Source of the DNA: a virus
Reading direction: 5' to 3' (one strand)
Virus record (IMG/VR): IMGVR_UViG_3300026521_000471
Span: 1 to 64,000 of that record
Length of the DNA stretch: 64,000 nucleotides
A program made the translations under genes and the position numbers. Position 1 is the first letter of the stretch. The number at the start of each line of letters is the position of its first letter. Shown here one piece after another: positions 17,065 to 24,931 of this stretch. The notes beneath the pieces are model-generated. The model searched no databases, had not been told where the DNA came from, and was given only the letters and a program-made list of their open reading frames with translations.

Positions 17065-17324
17065 ATTTAAAAAAGAGTGACATAGTCTTATTTAATTCTA
17101 ATATGTCTAATAATAAAATAGTTAAAACCACAGGTATTGTTATGGACAATGAAGATATTAATGGTATTATTAGTATTCAAGCTGTTGATGAAGTTGGAAG
17201 TATACGTTCTATTTTTGGAGCCTTTACATCGAATCCAACGGACATCCATAAGAGAAATATTATATCAGTCTTGGGTAATCTAAATGATTTAGTCATAGAA
17301 AAATTCCCTGAATATACAATTTGA
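17061..17324 (+). CDS. small protein with C-terminal PExxI tail (FPEYTI)
   Basis: An 87-residue protein ending IEKFPEYTI. The ATG at 17061 forms an ATGA overlap with the preceding stop; an ATG two codons earlier is the alternative. Function unknown. Confidence 0.7.
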   Translation: MNLKKSDIVLFNSNMSNNKIVKTTGIVMDNEDINGIISIQAVDEVGSIRSIFGAFTSNPTDIHKRNIISVLGNLNDLVIEKFPEYTI

Positions 17325-17337
17325 AAGGTAGGTACAA

Positions 17338-17721
17338 ATGGCACAACAAATAATTATGAGTGAAGATGGACAAGAAGATTTAAATAAAATAAGAGATGTT
17401 TATTTTGATTTAATGAATTATGGTATAATGCATGAAGATACAATTAATTCCATAGAAGAAGCATTCTTAACTTTGGTTACGAGAGATTTAGGAGCAGGTG
17501 GATTGACACTTGAAATGAACGAATCAGAGGATGAATATACTGATGCTTCAGAATTTCTTATAGATAACTACGGGTATTATGGTGTGTTTGAAGTTTTAAG
17601 TTTAGAAGATAATGAAACTCAACAAAAATATGCAAATTATCTTAGAGATATTTTTGCACTTGTTCTATATTCAGACAAATATTTGAATACAGAGGAAATT
17701 ATAGAAAAAATAGAGAGGTAG
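17338..17721 (+). CDS. unknown acidic protein
   Basis: A 127-residue acidic helical protein preceding the RNA ligase by six bases, so probably co-expressed with it. No domain or catalytic motif recognised. Start follows AAAGGTAGG. Confidence 0.7.
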   Translation: MAQQIIMSEDGQEDLNKIRDVYFDLMNYGIMHEDTINSIEEAFLTLVTRDLGAGGLTLEMNESEDEYTDASEFLIDNYGYYGVFEVLSLEDNETQQKYANYLRDIFALVLYSDKYLNTEEIIEKIER

Positions 17722-17727
17722 AACGTT

Positions 17728-18390
17728 ATGAAAAAATATCCAAGAACATTTCATTTTCAGTTTTCTCCAGAAGTACATGATGATGATAAAGTTATATCTA
17801 TGAGATATCTTGGAAATTTTCTACAAGACGAAATAGTTATCCTAGAAAAATTAGATGGTGCTAATAGTTGTCTGAAAGGTCATCAAGGTGTATTTGGAAG
17901 AAGTCATACTTTACCAACTAAAGAACCTTGGTACGACCACCTAAAAGGTTTATACTATTCTAAATTGGATAACCTGAATCCGGACTATTGGTATTTTGGA
18001 GAAAATACCTATGCTATTCATAGCATTAAATATACTAATATGGATAGTTATTTTTATCTATTCGCTATCTATGATACAGTTAATAAAATATGGCTGTCTT
18101 GGGATGATTTAGTAGAAGAAGCAAAAAGAGTTGATATACCTACTGTACCTGTATTATTTAGAGGTACAGTTATCTCAATGGCTGAAGTAAATAAATGGAT
18201 GGATAAACACATTACCGATGAATCTCAATTAGGTGGTGAATTAGAAGGTTTTGTTATGAGAGTAACAAAAGCAATCCCAGGAGATAAATTCAATGAGTTT
18301 GTAGCAAAATACGTTAGAAAAGGTCATGTGCAGACTGATGACCATTGGACAAAAAATTGGAAACCTCAAACTTTAAAGGTAAATAAATGA
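17728..18390 (+). CDS. RNA ligase (Rnl2-like nucleotidyltransferase)
   Basis: A 220-residue ATP-dependent ligase of the covalent nucleotidyltransferase superfamily. Motif I is EKLDGAN with the adenylated Lys at 41; motif III matches WYFGENTYA; motif IV EGFVMRV; motif V KYVRKGH. It would seal RNA breaks by lysine-AMP and RNA-adenylate intermediates. The length fits a minimal ligase domain without the Rnl2 C-terminal domain. It heads a stretch with two nucleotidyltransferase-fold genes (21815, 24928), suggesting a role in RNA end repair, for example of tRNAs cut by host defence nucleases. Confidence 0.88.
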   Translation: MKKYPRTFHFQFSPEVHDDDKVISMRYLGNFLQDEIVILEKLDGANSCLKGHQGVFGRSHTLPTKEPWYDHLKGLYYSKLDNLNPDYWYFGENTYAIHSIKYTNMDSYFYLFAIYDTVNKIWLSWDDLVEEAKRVDIPTVPVLFRGTVISMAEVNKWMDKHITDESQLGGELEGFVMRVTKAIPGDKFNEFVAKYVRKGHVQTDDHWTKNWKPQTLKVNK

Positions 18391-18635
18391 GTGCATCGGA
18401 CTACTTAGATCCAGAAATTAAAGATTTTGTTAGAGGGTATTCTAGAATAAATGTTGAATTAAAAAGAATACCTCCTAAGCTTTTAAAAACTAAGTTGGTT
18501 TCTTCATATGAGTCTGTTTCTTCAGCATCATATTTAGGTGATATTGAAAAAAATAATATGTTATGGTGTATAACTCAAGCTATTGAGGAATTGCATAATG
18601 AGATTTCAGAAGTTTATCCAGAGATTTGTATATGA
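18387..18635 (+). CDS. small protein with C-terminal PExxI tail (YPEICI)
   Basis: An 82-residue helical protein ending SEVYPEICI, starting in an ATGA overlap with the RNA ligase stop. First of four tandem PExxI genes behind the ligase. Function unknown. Confidence 0.7.
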   Translation: MSASDYLDPEIKDFVRGYSRINVELKRIPPKLLKTKLVSSYESVSSASYLGDIEKNNMLWCITQAIEELHNEISEVYPEICI

Positions 18636-18898
18636 ATAATTTATCAAAAATAAAAGAGAAAGTTGAAAATGAATTAGAGAAGGTATCTAGAGAGATCTTC
18701 GATATGAAGATAGTAAATGATATGACAATAAGATTCTTTCAGATGAATTATACTAAATGTGAAATTAAACCTGATTATATTAAATGTATGAAATGTCACA
18801 ATATGGAAGATCCTTTTAAATCAACCAATATAGAGATAATTCTTTCAGACGCTTTTATAAATGAGTTAAAAAAACATTACCCGGAAGATCTAATATGA
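18632..18898 (+). CDS. small protein with C-terminal PExxI tail (YPEDLI)
   Basis: An 88-residue protein ending KKHYPEDLI. ATG at 18632 makes the ATGA overlap. It has CEIKPDYIKCMKCH (one CxxC plus another Cys and His), a possible small zinc site. Function unknown. Confidence 0.7.
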   Translation: MNNLSKIKEKVENELEKVSREIFDMKIVNDMTIRFFQMNYTKCEIKPDYIKCMKCHNMEDPFKSTNIEIILSDAFINELKKHYPEDLI

Positions 18899-19161
18899 AC
18901 ACTTTAAAAGAATACGTGAATTATTGTGCACAACTTTTTAAAGCCTTTAGATTTAAAGAGACTGAAATTAGTACTATATTTTTATCAAAATTACAAAAGA
19001 AGTATCCATTAACTAAAAATCTATCAAAAGATGATTTTGAAATACATTTTGAATACTGTATTAGAGAATGGGATGACGTTAAAACTAGACATTGCTTTAT
19101 TGATATTAAACACTCTCTAGTAGATAAAATTTCTGAGGAGTACCCCGAATCATGCATATAA
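18895..19161 (+). CDS. small protein with C-terminal PExxI tail (YPESCI)
   Basis: An 88-residue protein ending SEEYPESCI. ATGA overlap at its start, ten-base overlap with the next gene at its end. Function unknown. Confidence 0.7.
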   Translation: MNTLKEYVNYCAQLFKAFRFKETEISTIFLSKLQKKYPLTKNLSKDDFEIHFEYCIREWDDVKTRHCFIDIKHSLVDKISEEYPESCI

Positions 19162-19406
19162 AAGATTTTATAGATAGTATGGAACATGCACTACATCAAG
19201 ATAATATAATATCTAAGGAAGAAGTGGTTATAAAATACGTAGAAGCCGTATATCCAAAATTAAAAAATAAAATTCCTAAAAATGATATAATTATTACTGA
19301 AAATAAAATAACATTAAACTTTATCCCTCCAACAAAATATACTGTATCATTTAGAGAAAAGTTTTATGACGCATTTAAAATACATTATCCTGAATACATG
19401 ATTTAA
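19152..19406 (+). CDS. small protein with C-terminal PExxI tail (YPEYMI)
   Basis: An 84-residue protein ending KIHYPEYMI. Its ATG lies within the tail codons of the gene before it. Last of the tandem four; a class A promoter follows. Function unknown. Confidence 0.7.
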   Translation: MHIKDFIDSMEHALHQDNIISKEEVVIKYVEAVYPKLKNKIPKNDIIITENKITLNFIPPTKYTVSFREKFYDAFKIHYPEYMI

Positions 19407-19412
19407 TTTTCA

Positions 19413-19435
19413 TTTAAGCCTTTTTATGTTATAAT
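19413..19435 (+). promoter_or_regulatory. class A promoter
   Basis: TTTAAG (19413-19418), 11-base gap, TATAAT (19430-19435) with a TG just upstream, 29 bases before the ATG at 19465. Confidence 0.8.
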
Positions 19436-19464
19436 CTTATTATAAGAAATAAAAGGAGATTGTT

Positions 19465-19848
19465 ATGGGTTGGTTTGGAACTGGAGCTTTAGATGGTGAT
19501 GATGGAATGGATTTACAAGATGAGTTGTTTAACTTTGTAGGTGTAAATTTTGATGATGATTATAATATTATTCAATCCGATGATGAGGTTAGAGTACTTT
19601 TAGAATCTAAACAAAATGAAATCTATGACTGGTTAAAAAATTATGACTGGGGGAATTATAATCCAGGTTTTAAACAAGCTGTTTACATTCAAGCTGTGGC
19701 TCAAATCTTCATTAATTATGGAGTAAAAATCAATGAAAGAGGGAGACAAGTTTTCCTAAGATTTATTAAAAATGATTTATGGGCTCAAGAAGATTCCAAT
19801 AGAAAAGAATCTATGGATAAACTCTACAATGAAGTAGAAGCAAATTAA
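19465..19848 (+). CDS. unknown protein with DUF4259-like N-terminus
   Basis: A 127-residue acidic protein whose opening MGWFGTGALDGDDGMDL recalls the MGxWGTGxxDNDxAxD start of DUF4259 proteins, a family of unknown function. The rest (helical, with NYDWGNYNPGF) does not obviously match. Strong AGGAG site and its own class A promoter suggest good early expression. Confidence 0.65.
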   Translation: MGWFGTGALDGDDGMDLQDELFNFVGVNFDDDYNIIQSDDEVRVLLESKQNEIYDWLKNYDWGNYNPGFKQAVYIQAVAQIFINYGVKINERGRQVFLRFIKNDLWAQEDSNRKESMDKLYNEVEAN

Positions 19849-19860
19849 AAAGGATTAAAA

Positions 19861-20127
19861 ATGAAATATGAAACACTCTACGCTATGGATATTGTTAATC
19901 CATTTACTAAAACGGTTAAAATGGATGGTTTAAAAGAACTTAATAGTCGTATTGTAAAAGAGGCTTGCTGGGATAAAGTTGGTGAAGATTATTACAAAAT
20001 TTCAGGGAGGGTTGTACTCAATGAAGTTCCAGATACGGATTTAGTTATTAAATTTTTAAATGAACTACACAATCGTCCTACTACAAGAGAAAGAGTAGGT
20101 TTTAAACTAGATGAATCAGGAGTATAA
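19861..20127 (+). CDS. unknown 88-residue protein
   Basis: A small basic/acidic mixed protein starting after AAAAAGG. It ends DESGV one base before the next ATG. No recognisable motif. Part of the unit driven by the promoter at 19413. Confidence 0.65.
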   Translation: MKYETLYAMDIVNPFTKTVKMDGLKELNSRIVKEACWDKVGEDYYKISGRVVLNEVPDTDLVIKFLNELHNRPTTRERVGFKLDESGV

Positions 20128-20128
20128 A

Positions 20129-20470
20129 ATGGAGAATTTTAAAGTTATCATCGCAACAGAAATCGATACTGGAAAAACAGTTTATCTTGGAACAGATGAA
20201 AGAAGTGGAGGATACCCATATTGGTCTTCTACAATATTTGGAGCTAAGCGTTCTATTTCTAATAGAGATATTGAAGAAGTTTCAGCTGATTTTGGTAAGC
20301 AAGAAGGTTATACATATAGAAAAAATCTAGTAAATCCGAGAATTGCCACAATCGGTATAATTTCTGAAGAATCTATTGATCTTACTATGGAAACATCTGA
20401 AGAAAAACTAGCTAAAGTTCTAGCTAAACTTAGTTCAGATGAAATAGAAGTTCTTAAAGAAAATCTTTAA
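20129..20470 (+). CDS. unknown 113-residue protein
   Basis: ATG at 20129 is chosen because it follows AGGAG (20118-20122) inside the preceding gene's end; a longer frame lacks one. N-terminal half beta-rich with a Trp/Tyr/Gly loop (DERSGGYPYWSS), C-terminal half helical and acidic. Not recognised. Confidence 0.65.
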   Translation: MENFKVIIATEIDTGKTVYLGTDERSGGYPYWSSTIFGAKRSISNRDIEEVSADFGKQEGYTYRKNLVNPRIATIGIISEESIDLTMETSEEKLAKVLAKLSSDEIEVLKENL

Positions 20471-20480
20471 GGGTACTATA

Positions 20481-21176
20481 ATGGATTTAATTAGTACAGA
20501 TAACGAGTGGTTTTATACAGATAATATAGAGACTCTTTTTAAGTATATTGATTCGGAGAAAAATACAAATAGAGAGCAGTATCTTTATGAGTCTATTCTA
20601 TCGTATGAAAATCATCCATCACATGTAGAAATTAAGGATAAAGCTTCTTATACTTCTCATATCGTTTCGATAGCCTTAGATGCTGCTAAAAATATTGCTA
20701 TTGGAGATGAGAATAGAATCAAAAGTTTACAAAAACATGGATTTATTTATCTTAACCGTAATGGCGGATATAACTCTATTCTAGGATTTATTGATTTAGA
20801 TGATATGACAATTTCTAATAAATTCAATACTATTGATGACCCAAAAATAGATGGACCTATTTTATTTTTAGAAAACTCGAAAGAGATTGAAAATTTGGAC
20901 ACCTTTAGATCCATCTTAAAATTTGAAAACTATTCATCAATTACGATGCTTAAAGAAAATATGGAAAGAGGGATTATCATACCAACTATTAAAAAATTGA
21001 TAAGTCAGTATGGTAAAATAACTATTTGTTTTTCAACAACTCAAAAAGAATTGTCAGATGAACAATTAAAACTTTTTACATCATTTAAAGATTATATTGA
21101 AAGTATCTATTATATTGGTTCTGAAAAAATAGGTAATCAACTTAATGCACTTAGCATTGAAACTAAGGAAATTTGA
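20481..21176 (+). CDS. unknown 231-residue protein
   Basis: A soluble mixed helix/strand protein. The final stretch (KITICFSTTQKELSDEQLKLF) looks like a Rossmann-type strand-helix. Its stop overlaps the start of the gamma-glutamylcyclotransferase-like gene (TGATG). Family not recognised. Confidence 0.7.
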   Translation: MDLISTDNEWFYTDNIETLFKYIDSEKNTNREQYLYESILSYENHPSHVEIKDKASYTSHIVSIALDAAKNIAIGDENRIKSLQKHGFIYLNRNGGYNSILGFIDLDDMTISNKFNTIDDPKIDGPILFLENSKEIENLDTFRSILKFENYSSITMLKENMERGIIIPTIKKLISQYGKITICFSTTQKELSDEQLKLFTSFKDYIESIYYIGSEKIGNQLNALSIETKEI

Positions 21177-21559
21177 TGGATGAGTTATATTTCGTTTATG
21201 GTACTCTTAAAAAAGGTATGAGAAACCATACAGTTCTCCAAAGGTGTAATGCTGAGTTAATCGCTGAGGTAGAAACAATAGAAAAGTATCCGATGTTTGA
21301 CCTTGGTAATGGATTCCCATTTTTACAAAATAAAGTTGGAGTCGGTTCCATAATTCAAGGAGAGTTATATAAAATCAACTCTAGGTATAGAAAACTTTTA
21401 GATGAGTTTGAAGGGGTTCCAACCCTTTATAAAAAAGGTGTTTTAACAGTAGAAATTGAGAATATTAAATACTCCAATGTAAACTGTTATTTTATAACTG
21501 ATGAATTGTCAGATGAAGAATTAAATCAAGTTGATTTATTCGATAATTGGGAGGAATAA
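21176..21559 (+). CDS. gamma-glutamylcyclotransferase-like (AIG2/GGCT fold) protein
   Basis: A 127-residue protein with the family hallmarks: VYGTLKKGMRNH near the N-terminus (substrate loop), then GELYKI and LLDEFEGVPTLYKK, which contains the conserved acidic residue of the active site. GGCT-fold enzymes release 5-oxoproline from gamma-glutamyl groups; phage members are known but their substrate is not. Starts at ATG 21176 (an upstream TTG is less likely). Sits in the RNA-repair-like stretch. Confidence 0.82.
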   Translation: MDELYFVYGTLKKGMRNHTVLQRCNAELIAEVETIEKYPMFDLGNGFPFLQNKVGVGSIIQGELYKINSRYRKLLDEFEGVPTLYKKGVLTVEIENIKYSNVNCYFITDELSDEELNQVDLFDNWEE

Positions 21560-21560
21560 A

Positions 21561-21812
21561 ATGCAACCAACATTACTAAAAAATAAAGAAACAAAAGAAG
21601 TTATTATCGCTTACAAATTTGACAATCTATGGTGTACCGCAAAAGCATTAGATGCTAATGGTAGAAAAGTAGTAGGAGAAACATCGGACTATTTGATTGA
21701 AGATTTTCATATCTACACAGGATCACTAACAGAAAGTCAAGAAGCAGTAGTTGCTCAAGTACAGAAATGGTTTATTGACGAACTTTTAACTCATTACAAC
21801 TCAAAGGATTAG
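21561..21812 (+). CDS. unknown 83-residue protein
   Basis: ATG at 21561 follows GGGAGGAAT; a longer open frame starting at 21531 lacks a ribosome site. Probably a small alpha/beta protein (EVIIAYKFDNLWCTAKALD). Two bases before the nucleotidyltransferase gene. Not recognised. Confidence 0.65.
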   Translation: MQPTLLKNKETKEVIIAYKFDNLWCTAKALDANGRKVVGETSDYLIEDFHIYTGSLTESQEAVVAQVQKWFIDELLTHYNSKD

Positions 21813-21814
21813 TT

Positions 21815-22450
21815 ATGGAAATGATAGACGTTTTAATCTATGAAATTACTAAATGTCACAAACTAATAAATTTTGATGAAGTAATCACTATTACACCTTA
21901 TGGTTCTAAAGTTTATGGTACTACTACTGAGAAATCAGATTTAGATTTTGTAGTAATTCATTCAGGAACAAACGATGAGCTTTATACCTCTGATTTGATC
22001 GATGTTCATTTCATCTCATTAAACACTTTTAAAGAGTTATTAGACAAACATGATATTATGGCTTTAGAAGTTTATTATTGGAATAAACAACATGTTCCAA
22101 AATCTAAAATTTTAGATTTAGTGGAATTTAAATTAGATAAAGTGAAACTTAGAAAATCTATTTCTGCCATTGTTAATAATTCATGGGTTAAAGCTAAAAA
22201 GAAGATGACATTACCAGAGGAAAATTCTTATATTGGTTTGAAGTCGTTATTTCATTCTTTCAGAATTTTAGATTTTGGTATCCAATTAGCAAAAAGTAAT
22301 AAGATTAATTTCTCATCTAAAAATCAATTTTGGGAAGAATTAAAAGAGTTATGGAGTGCTACTCAAGAGTGGGATAATTTCTATAAGCAATATAAACAAG
22401 AGCACAACCATTTAATGACTGAGTTCAGAAAAGTAGCACCAAAGGAATAG
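21815..22450 (+). CDS. nucleotidyltransferase-fold protein (DNA polymerase beta superfamily)
   Basis: A 211-residue protein with the superfamily core: YGSKVYGTTTEKSDLDFVVI, the GS-x-x-(Y)-GT ... D-x-D pattern that holds the metal ion, followed by a strand carrying the third acidic residue (SDLIDVHFIS). The C-terminal half is helical. Such proteins transfer nucleotides to RNA, proteins or antibiotics. A longer relative is encoded at 24928, and an RNA ligase at 17728, suggesting RNA end processing. Confidence 0.82.
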   Translation: MEMIDVLIYEITKCHKLINFDEVITITPYGSKVYGTTTEKSDLDFVVIHSGTNDELYTSDLIDVHFISLNTFKELLDKHDIMALEVYYWNKQHVPKSKILDLVEFKLDKVKLRKSISAIVNNSWVKAKKKMTLPEENSYIGLKSLFHSFRILDFGIQLAKSNKINFSSKNQFWEELKELWSATQEWDNFYKQYKQEHNHLMTEFRKVAPKE

Positions 22451-22452
22451 AT

Positions 22453-22806
22453 ATGATATATTCAAAAAAAGAGATAGATAATATGATAACCAATAGAAAA
22501 ATACGTGGGGCTAAATTTGATCTTGAACTAGTTCCAAAAGAATTAGCTAGTGAATGGTTGATTGATTTTGAAAATGGTTTTGTTCTTGCAGATACTGAAT
22601 TTGTTAAAGATACAAGACATAGAATATCAGAGTCCTATATTATTAAGAAAATAAGTGAAGAATATCCAGAAATTTTAGTTGCTGCAAATGAAACATTAAT
22701 TAACGGTATTTCTTTAAGTGATATGATTATGAATGAGTGTATAAGAAGTTCGCCTATTCCTAGACAGGAAGATGTAAACAATTATTGTGAAAATTGTACT
22801 GCTTAA
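22453..22806 (+). CDS. unknown protein with internal PExxI-like string
   Basis: A 117-residue protein. SEEYPEILV occurs at about residues 72-80 and is followed by a further 37 residues including three cysteines, so it looks like a PExxI protein with a C-terminal extension. Last gene before the class A promoter at 22813. Function unknown. Confidence 0.7.
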   Translation: MIYSKKEIDNMITNRKIRGAKFDLELVPKELASEWLIDFENGFVLADTEFVKDTRHRISESYIIKKISEEYPEILVAANETLINGISLSDMIMNECIRSSPIPRQEDVNNYCENCTA

Positions 22807-22812
22807 TAATGA

Positions 22813-22835
22813 TTTAAGGTTTATTATTATATAAT
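22813..22835 (+). promoter_or_regulatory. class A promoter
   Basis: TTTAAG (22813-22818), 11-base gap, TATAAT (22830-22835), 30 bases before the ATG at 22866. Confidence 0.8.
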
Positions 22836-22865
22836 TACTTATCTAAACAACAAAAAGGAGATGAG

Positions 22866-23132
22866 ATGACTGATTTAAATTCACCTCAAACTTACGTTGA
22901 AGCTATTAGAAAGGCTTCGGATGAAATGAATATTAGTGCTTTAATTACTATTCATGATGAGTTGGTTAAAACAAATATAACAACAGTAAGTAAAGTTATG
23001 AAAGTGATTAAAAAAGACCCTGTTGATTATGAAGTATTTGCTAATGCTTCTGCAATGTCAAAAAATGCAAAAAATGGTGTTTTTAAATTGATTGTCGCTC
23101 AAGCTCTTCAAAGAGAAAATATAGGAGGCTAA
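22866..23132 (+). CDS. unknown 88-residue protein, possible paralogue of 24354
   Basis: A helical protein whose course (short helix, AxxI..IxDxLxx.D/N..xxx.I, then YExxAxxxxK and a C-terminal basic helix) resembles the 76-residue protein at 24354-24584; each follows a class A promoter at the head of a unit. Strong AAAAAGGAGATGAG ribosome site. Function unknown. Confidence 0.7.
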   Translation: MTDLNSPQTYVEAIRKASDEMNISALITIHDELVKTNITTVSKVMKVIKKDPVDYEVFANASAMSKNAKNGVFKLIVAQALQRENIGG

Positions 23133-23134
23133 CA

Positions 23135-23191
23135 ATGGCTTTAACATTAGATGAAATGAATACTATTATCGCATACCTATCAAAGAAGTAA
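23135..23191 (+). CDS. possible 18-residue peptide
   Basis: ATG TAA frame of 18 codons (MALTLDEMNTIIAYLSKK) with an excellent AGGAGG site seven bases upstream, directly between two genes. The site is too far from the next ATG (23195) to serve it directly, so either this peptide is made or it serves translational coupling. Confidence 0.5.
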   Translation: MALTLDEMNTIIAYLSKK

Positions 23192-23194
23192 GTG

Positions 23195-23569
23195 ATGACA
23201 GTACAATCAAATAAATCAAAGAAAAAGACTGAAAACCAAGGTGTTAAAAAAATTAAATCGTTCTATAATGAATATGGTGCTGGACCAATTCTATTGGTAT
23301 TATTGGTATTTGCAGTCTTATTTGGCGCAGTTATGGATGAACAAAATAAACTTGAGTTGGAGAAGTATAAAGTATCCGTAATTAAAAAATCGAAACCCCG
23401 TTTACTCCTTCCAAAAAGAGCGTTTATTAATGATGAAGAGGTAATCACAAATTATACTTTAGTAAAGATGGATGATGAATATAAAATTGATGTTTTAGAT
23501 AGTAAAAATAATCATGTAAAATTTGTACCTCTTTTTGAAGTTAAAGTTGTAGAAAAAATTAAGGATTAG
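23195..23569 (+). CDS. predicted single-pass membrane protein
   Basis: A 124-residue protein with a lysine-rich cytoplasmic N-terminus, one membrane segment (about residues 28-47, GPILLVLLVFAVLFGAVM) and a charged extracytoplasmic domain. Start at ATG 23195, possibly GTG 23192, immediately behind the short peptide. Followed by another membrane protein four bases later. Family unknown. Confidence 0.65.
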   Translation: MTVQSNKSKKKTENQGVKKIKSFYNEYGAGPILLVLLVFAVLFGAVMDEQNKLELEKYKVSVIKKSKPRLLLPKRAFINDEEVITNYTLVKMDDEYKIDVLDSKNNHVKFVPLFEVKVVEKIKD

Positions 23570-23573
23570 AAAG

Positions 23574-24068
23574 ATGACTATAAAATCGCCAAAAATATTT
23601 AAAATGCCTTCATTCGATAATATAAATTTGAATAAAATGTTTTTATTTATGCTTGTATTTGCAACAATACTCTTAACAACATTAAGTATGATTTTACCAT
23701 TAGAAACAATTGCTAAATTAAATTTTTTTAGTTTTTTATTCTTATGTGCAACAGGTTATTTTTTCATTGTAGATTATGATAAACTAGGTCTAACACATAA
23801 GAACCATATTATAATTATTATATCCTTATTTTTCATGTTAATTATTACGAGTTTGAATATTCATTCTTCACATAAAACTATGTTTGTGGATATGATAAAA
23901 AAAGAGCATCCTCAACTTTCAACAGATTTTAGCAACTGTTCTGGAAAGAAAAATATTATTTTAGAGGATTATAAATTAATACGTGAAAATTCAAGATATT
24001 ATATTGTTAATGACGGTATAAAATATAATTTAGATGATGTAGCTAAATACGAATATGAGGAATTTTAG
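23574..24068 (+). CDS. predicted three-segment membrane protein
   Basis: A 164-residue protein with membrane segments at about 18-40, 47-63 and 76-96 and a C-terminal soluble region (NCSGKKNIILEDYKLIRE), similar in plan to the small domain of the gene before it. Start after AGAAAG. Co-expressed with 23195-23569. Family unknown. Confidence 0.65.
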   Translation: MTIKSPKIFKMPSFDNINLNKMFLFMLVFATILLTTLSMILPLETIAKLNFFSFLFLCATGYFFIVDYDKLGLTHKNHIIIIISLFFMLIITSLNIHSSHKTMFVDMIKKEHPQLSTDFSNCSGKKNIILEDYKLIRENSRYYIVNDGIKYNLDDVAKYEYEEF

Positions 24069-24302
24069 ATGGAAATTATTTTAAAAGTTCGTGAAGGAAT
24101 TCATAAGAAGCCTAGTTTCTTTAATAAAAAAACATTCCAAAAAGTTATCCAATGTGAAGATTGTAAGTTTACAATTTCTGAGGATGAGGGGTATTTTTAT
24201 CAACCTTGTCCTAATTGTGGTGGAAGATTTTCTGGCTTTCTGTCATTTACAGGAATATGGAAAGATACAGCATGGGTAGAAAGAGTTGGAGTTAAGAATT
24301 AA
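24069..24302 (+). CDS. small zinc-ribbon protein
   Basis: A 77-residue protein starting on the base after the preceding stop. CEDC (about residues 29-32) and CPNCGG (47-52) form a two-knuckle zinc ribbon; basic N-terminus, Trp-containing C-terminus. Could bind nucleic acid or protein. Exact family not recognised. Confidence 0.7.
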   Translation: MEIILKVREGIHKKPSFFNKKTFQKVIQCEDCKFTISEDEGYFYQPCPNCGGRFSGFLSFTGIWKDTAWVERVGVKN

Positions 24303-24308
24303 TTTTTC

Positions 24309-24331
24309 TTTAAGCGAAATTGGTATATAAT
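24309..24331 (+). promoter_or_regulatory. class A promoter
   Basis: TTTAAG (24309-24314), 11-base gap, TATAAT (24326-24331), 22 bases before the ATG at 24354. Confidence 0.75.
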
Positions 24332-24353
24332 AAAAGAAATTAAAGGGTATATT

Positions 24354-24584
24354 ATGGATCTAATAGAAAAAATGATAGAAGCAGCAAAAGATTCAAATTC
24401 AATCGATGCAATTGCTATTGAAGATGATCTTCTTAGAATGGATGTTGAAAAAGCTAAGGGTATTCTTTTAGAATTTAAACAAAACCATAACATTAAGTTA
24501 TATTATGAATTCGCTAAATTATTACCTAAAAAAGATATTTTTAAAAAAATCTTGGCACACGAGAAAAAACAGGCTCACAAATGA
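24354..24584 (+). CDS. unknown 76-residue protein, possible paralogue of 22866
   Basis: A charged helical protein; see the gene at 22866 for the shared pattern. It overlaps the next gene by four bases and opens the unit that contains the large nucleotidyltransferase-fold gene. Function unknown. Confidence 0.7.
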   Translation: MDLIEKMIEAAKDSNSIDAIAIEDDLLRMDVEKAKGILLEFKQNHNIKLYYEFAKLLPKKDIFKKILAHEKKQAHK

Positions 24585-24931
24585 AAGTAGCAATTATTAA
24601 ATCGACTAATGAAGCAATGCATAACTTAATAGTTGATACTCTTAATGATATAAATGATAATATTGAAATTATTGAAATAGATGAGACAAACCTAGATATT
24701 ATCGCTGATGGTGTTTTAGCTACATCAGTAAGAGATATTGAAATGTTAGATCAAATGATGACTCATAATGATTACGGTATGCTTATAACGGGGGGCAAAA
24801 TAGTCAACGGTGTAGTACCCAGTACACAGCAACACGTTTTAAAATATAGTAAAAAAATTTTATGGCGTGATAAAATACATTTTAAAAAAGTACTTAATGA
24901 AATGTATAAAGTTTTAAAAGGAAAGAGATGA
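24581..24931 (+). CDS. unknown 116-residue alpha/beta protein
   Basis: Starts MKVAIIKSTNEAMHNLIVDTL and alternates strands and helices, including DYGMLITGGKIVNG, like a small Rossmann or receiver-type fold, but no family is recognised. ATGA overlaps on both sides tie it to 24354 and 24928. Confidence 0.7.
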   Translation: MKVAIIKSTNEAMHNLIVDTLNDINDNIEIIEIDETNLDIIADGVLATSVRDIEMLDQMMTHNDYGMLITGGKIVNGVVPSTQQHVLKYSKKILWRDKIHFKKVLNEMYKVLKGKR

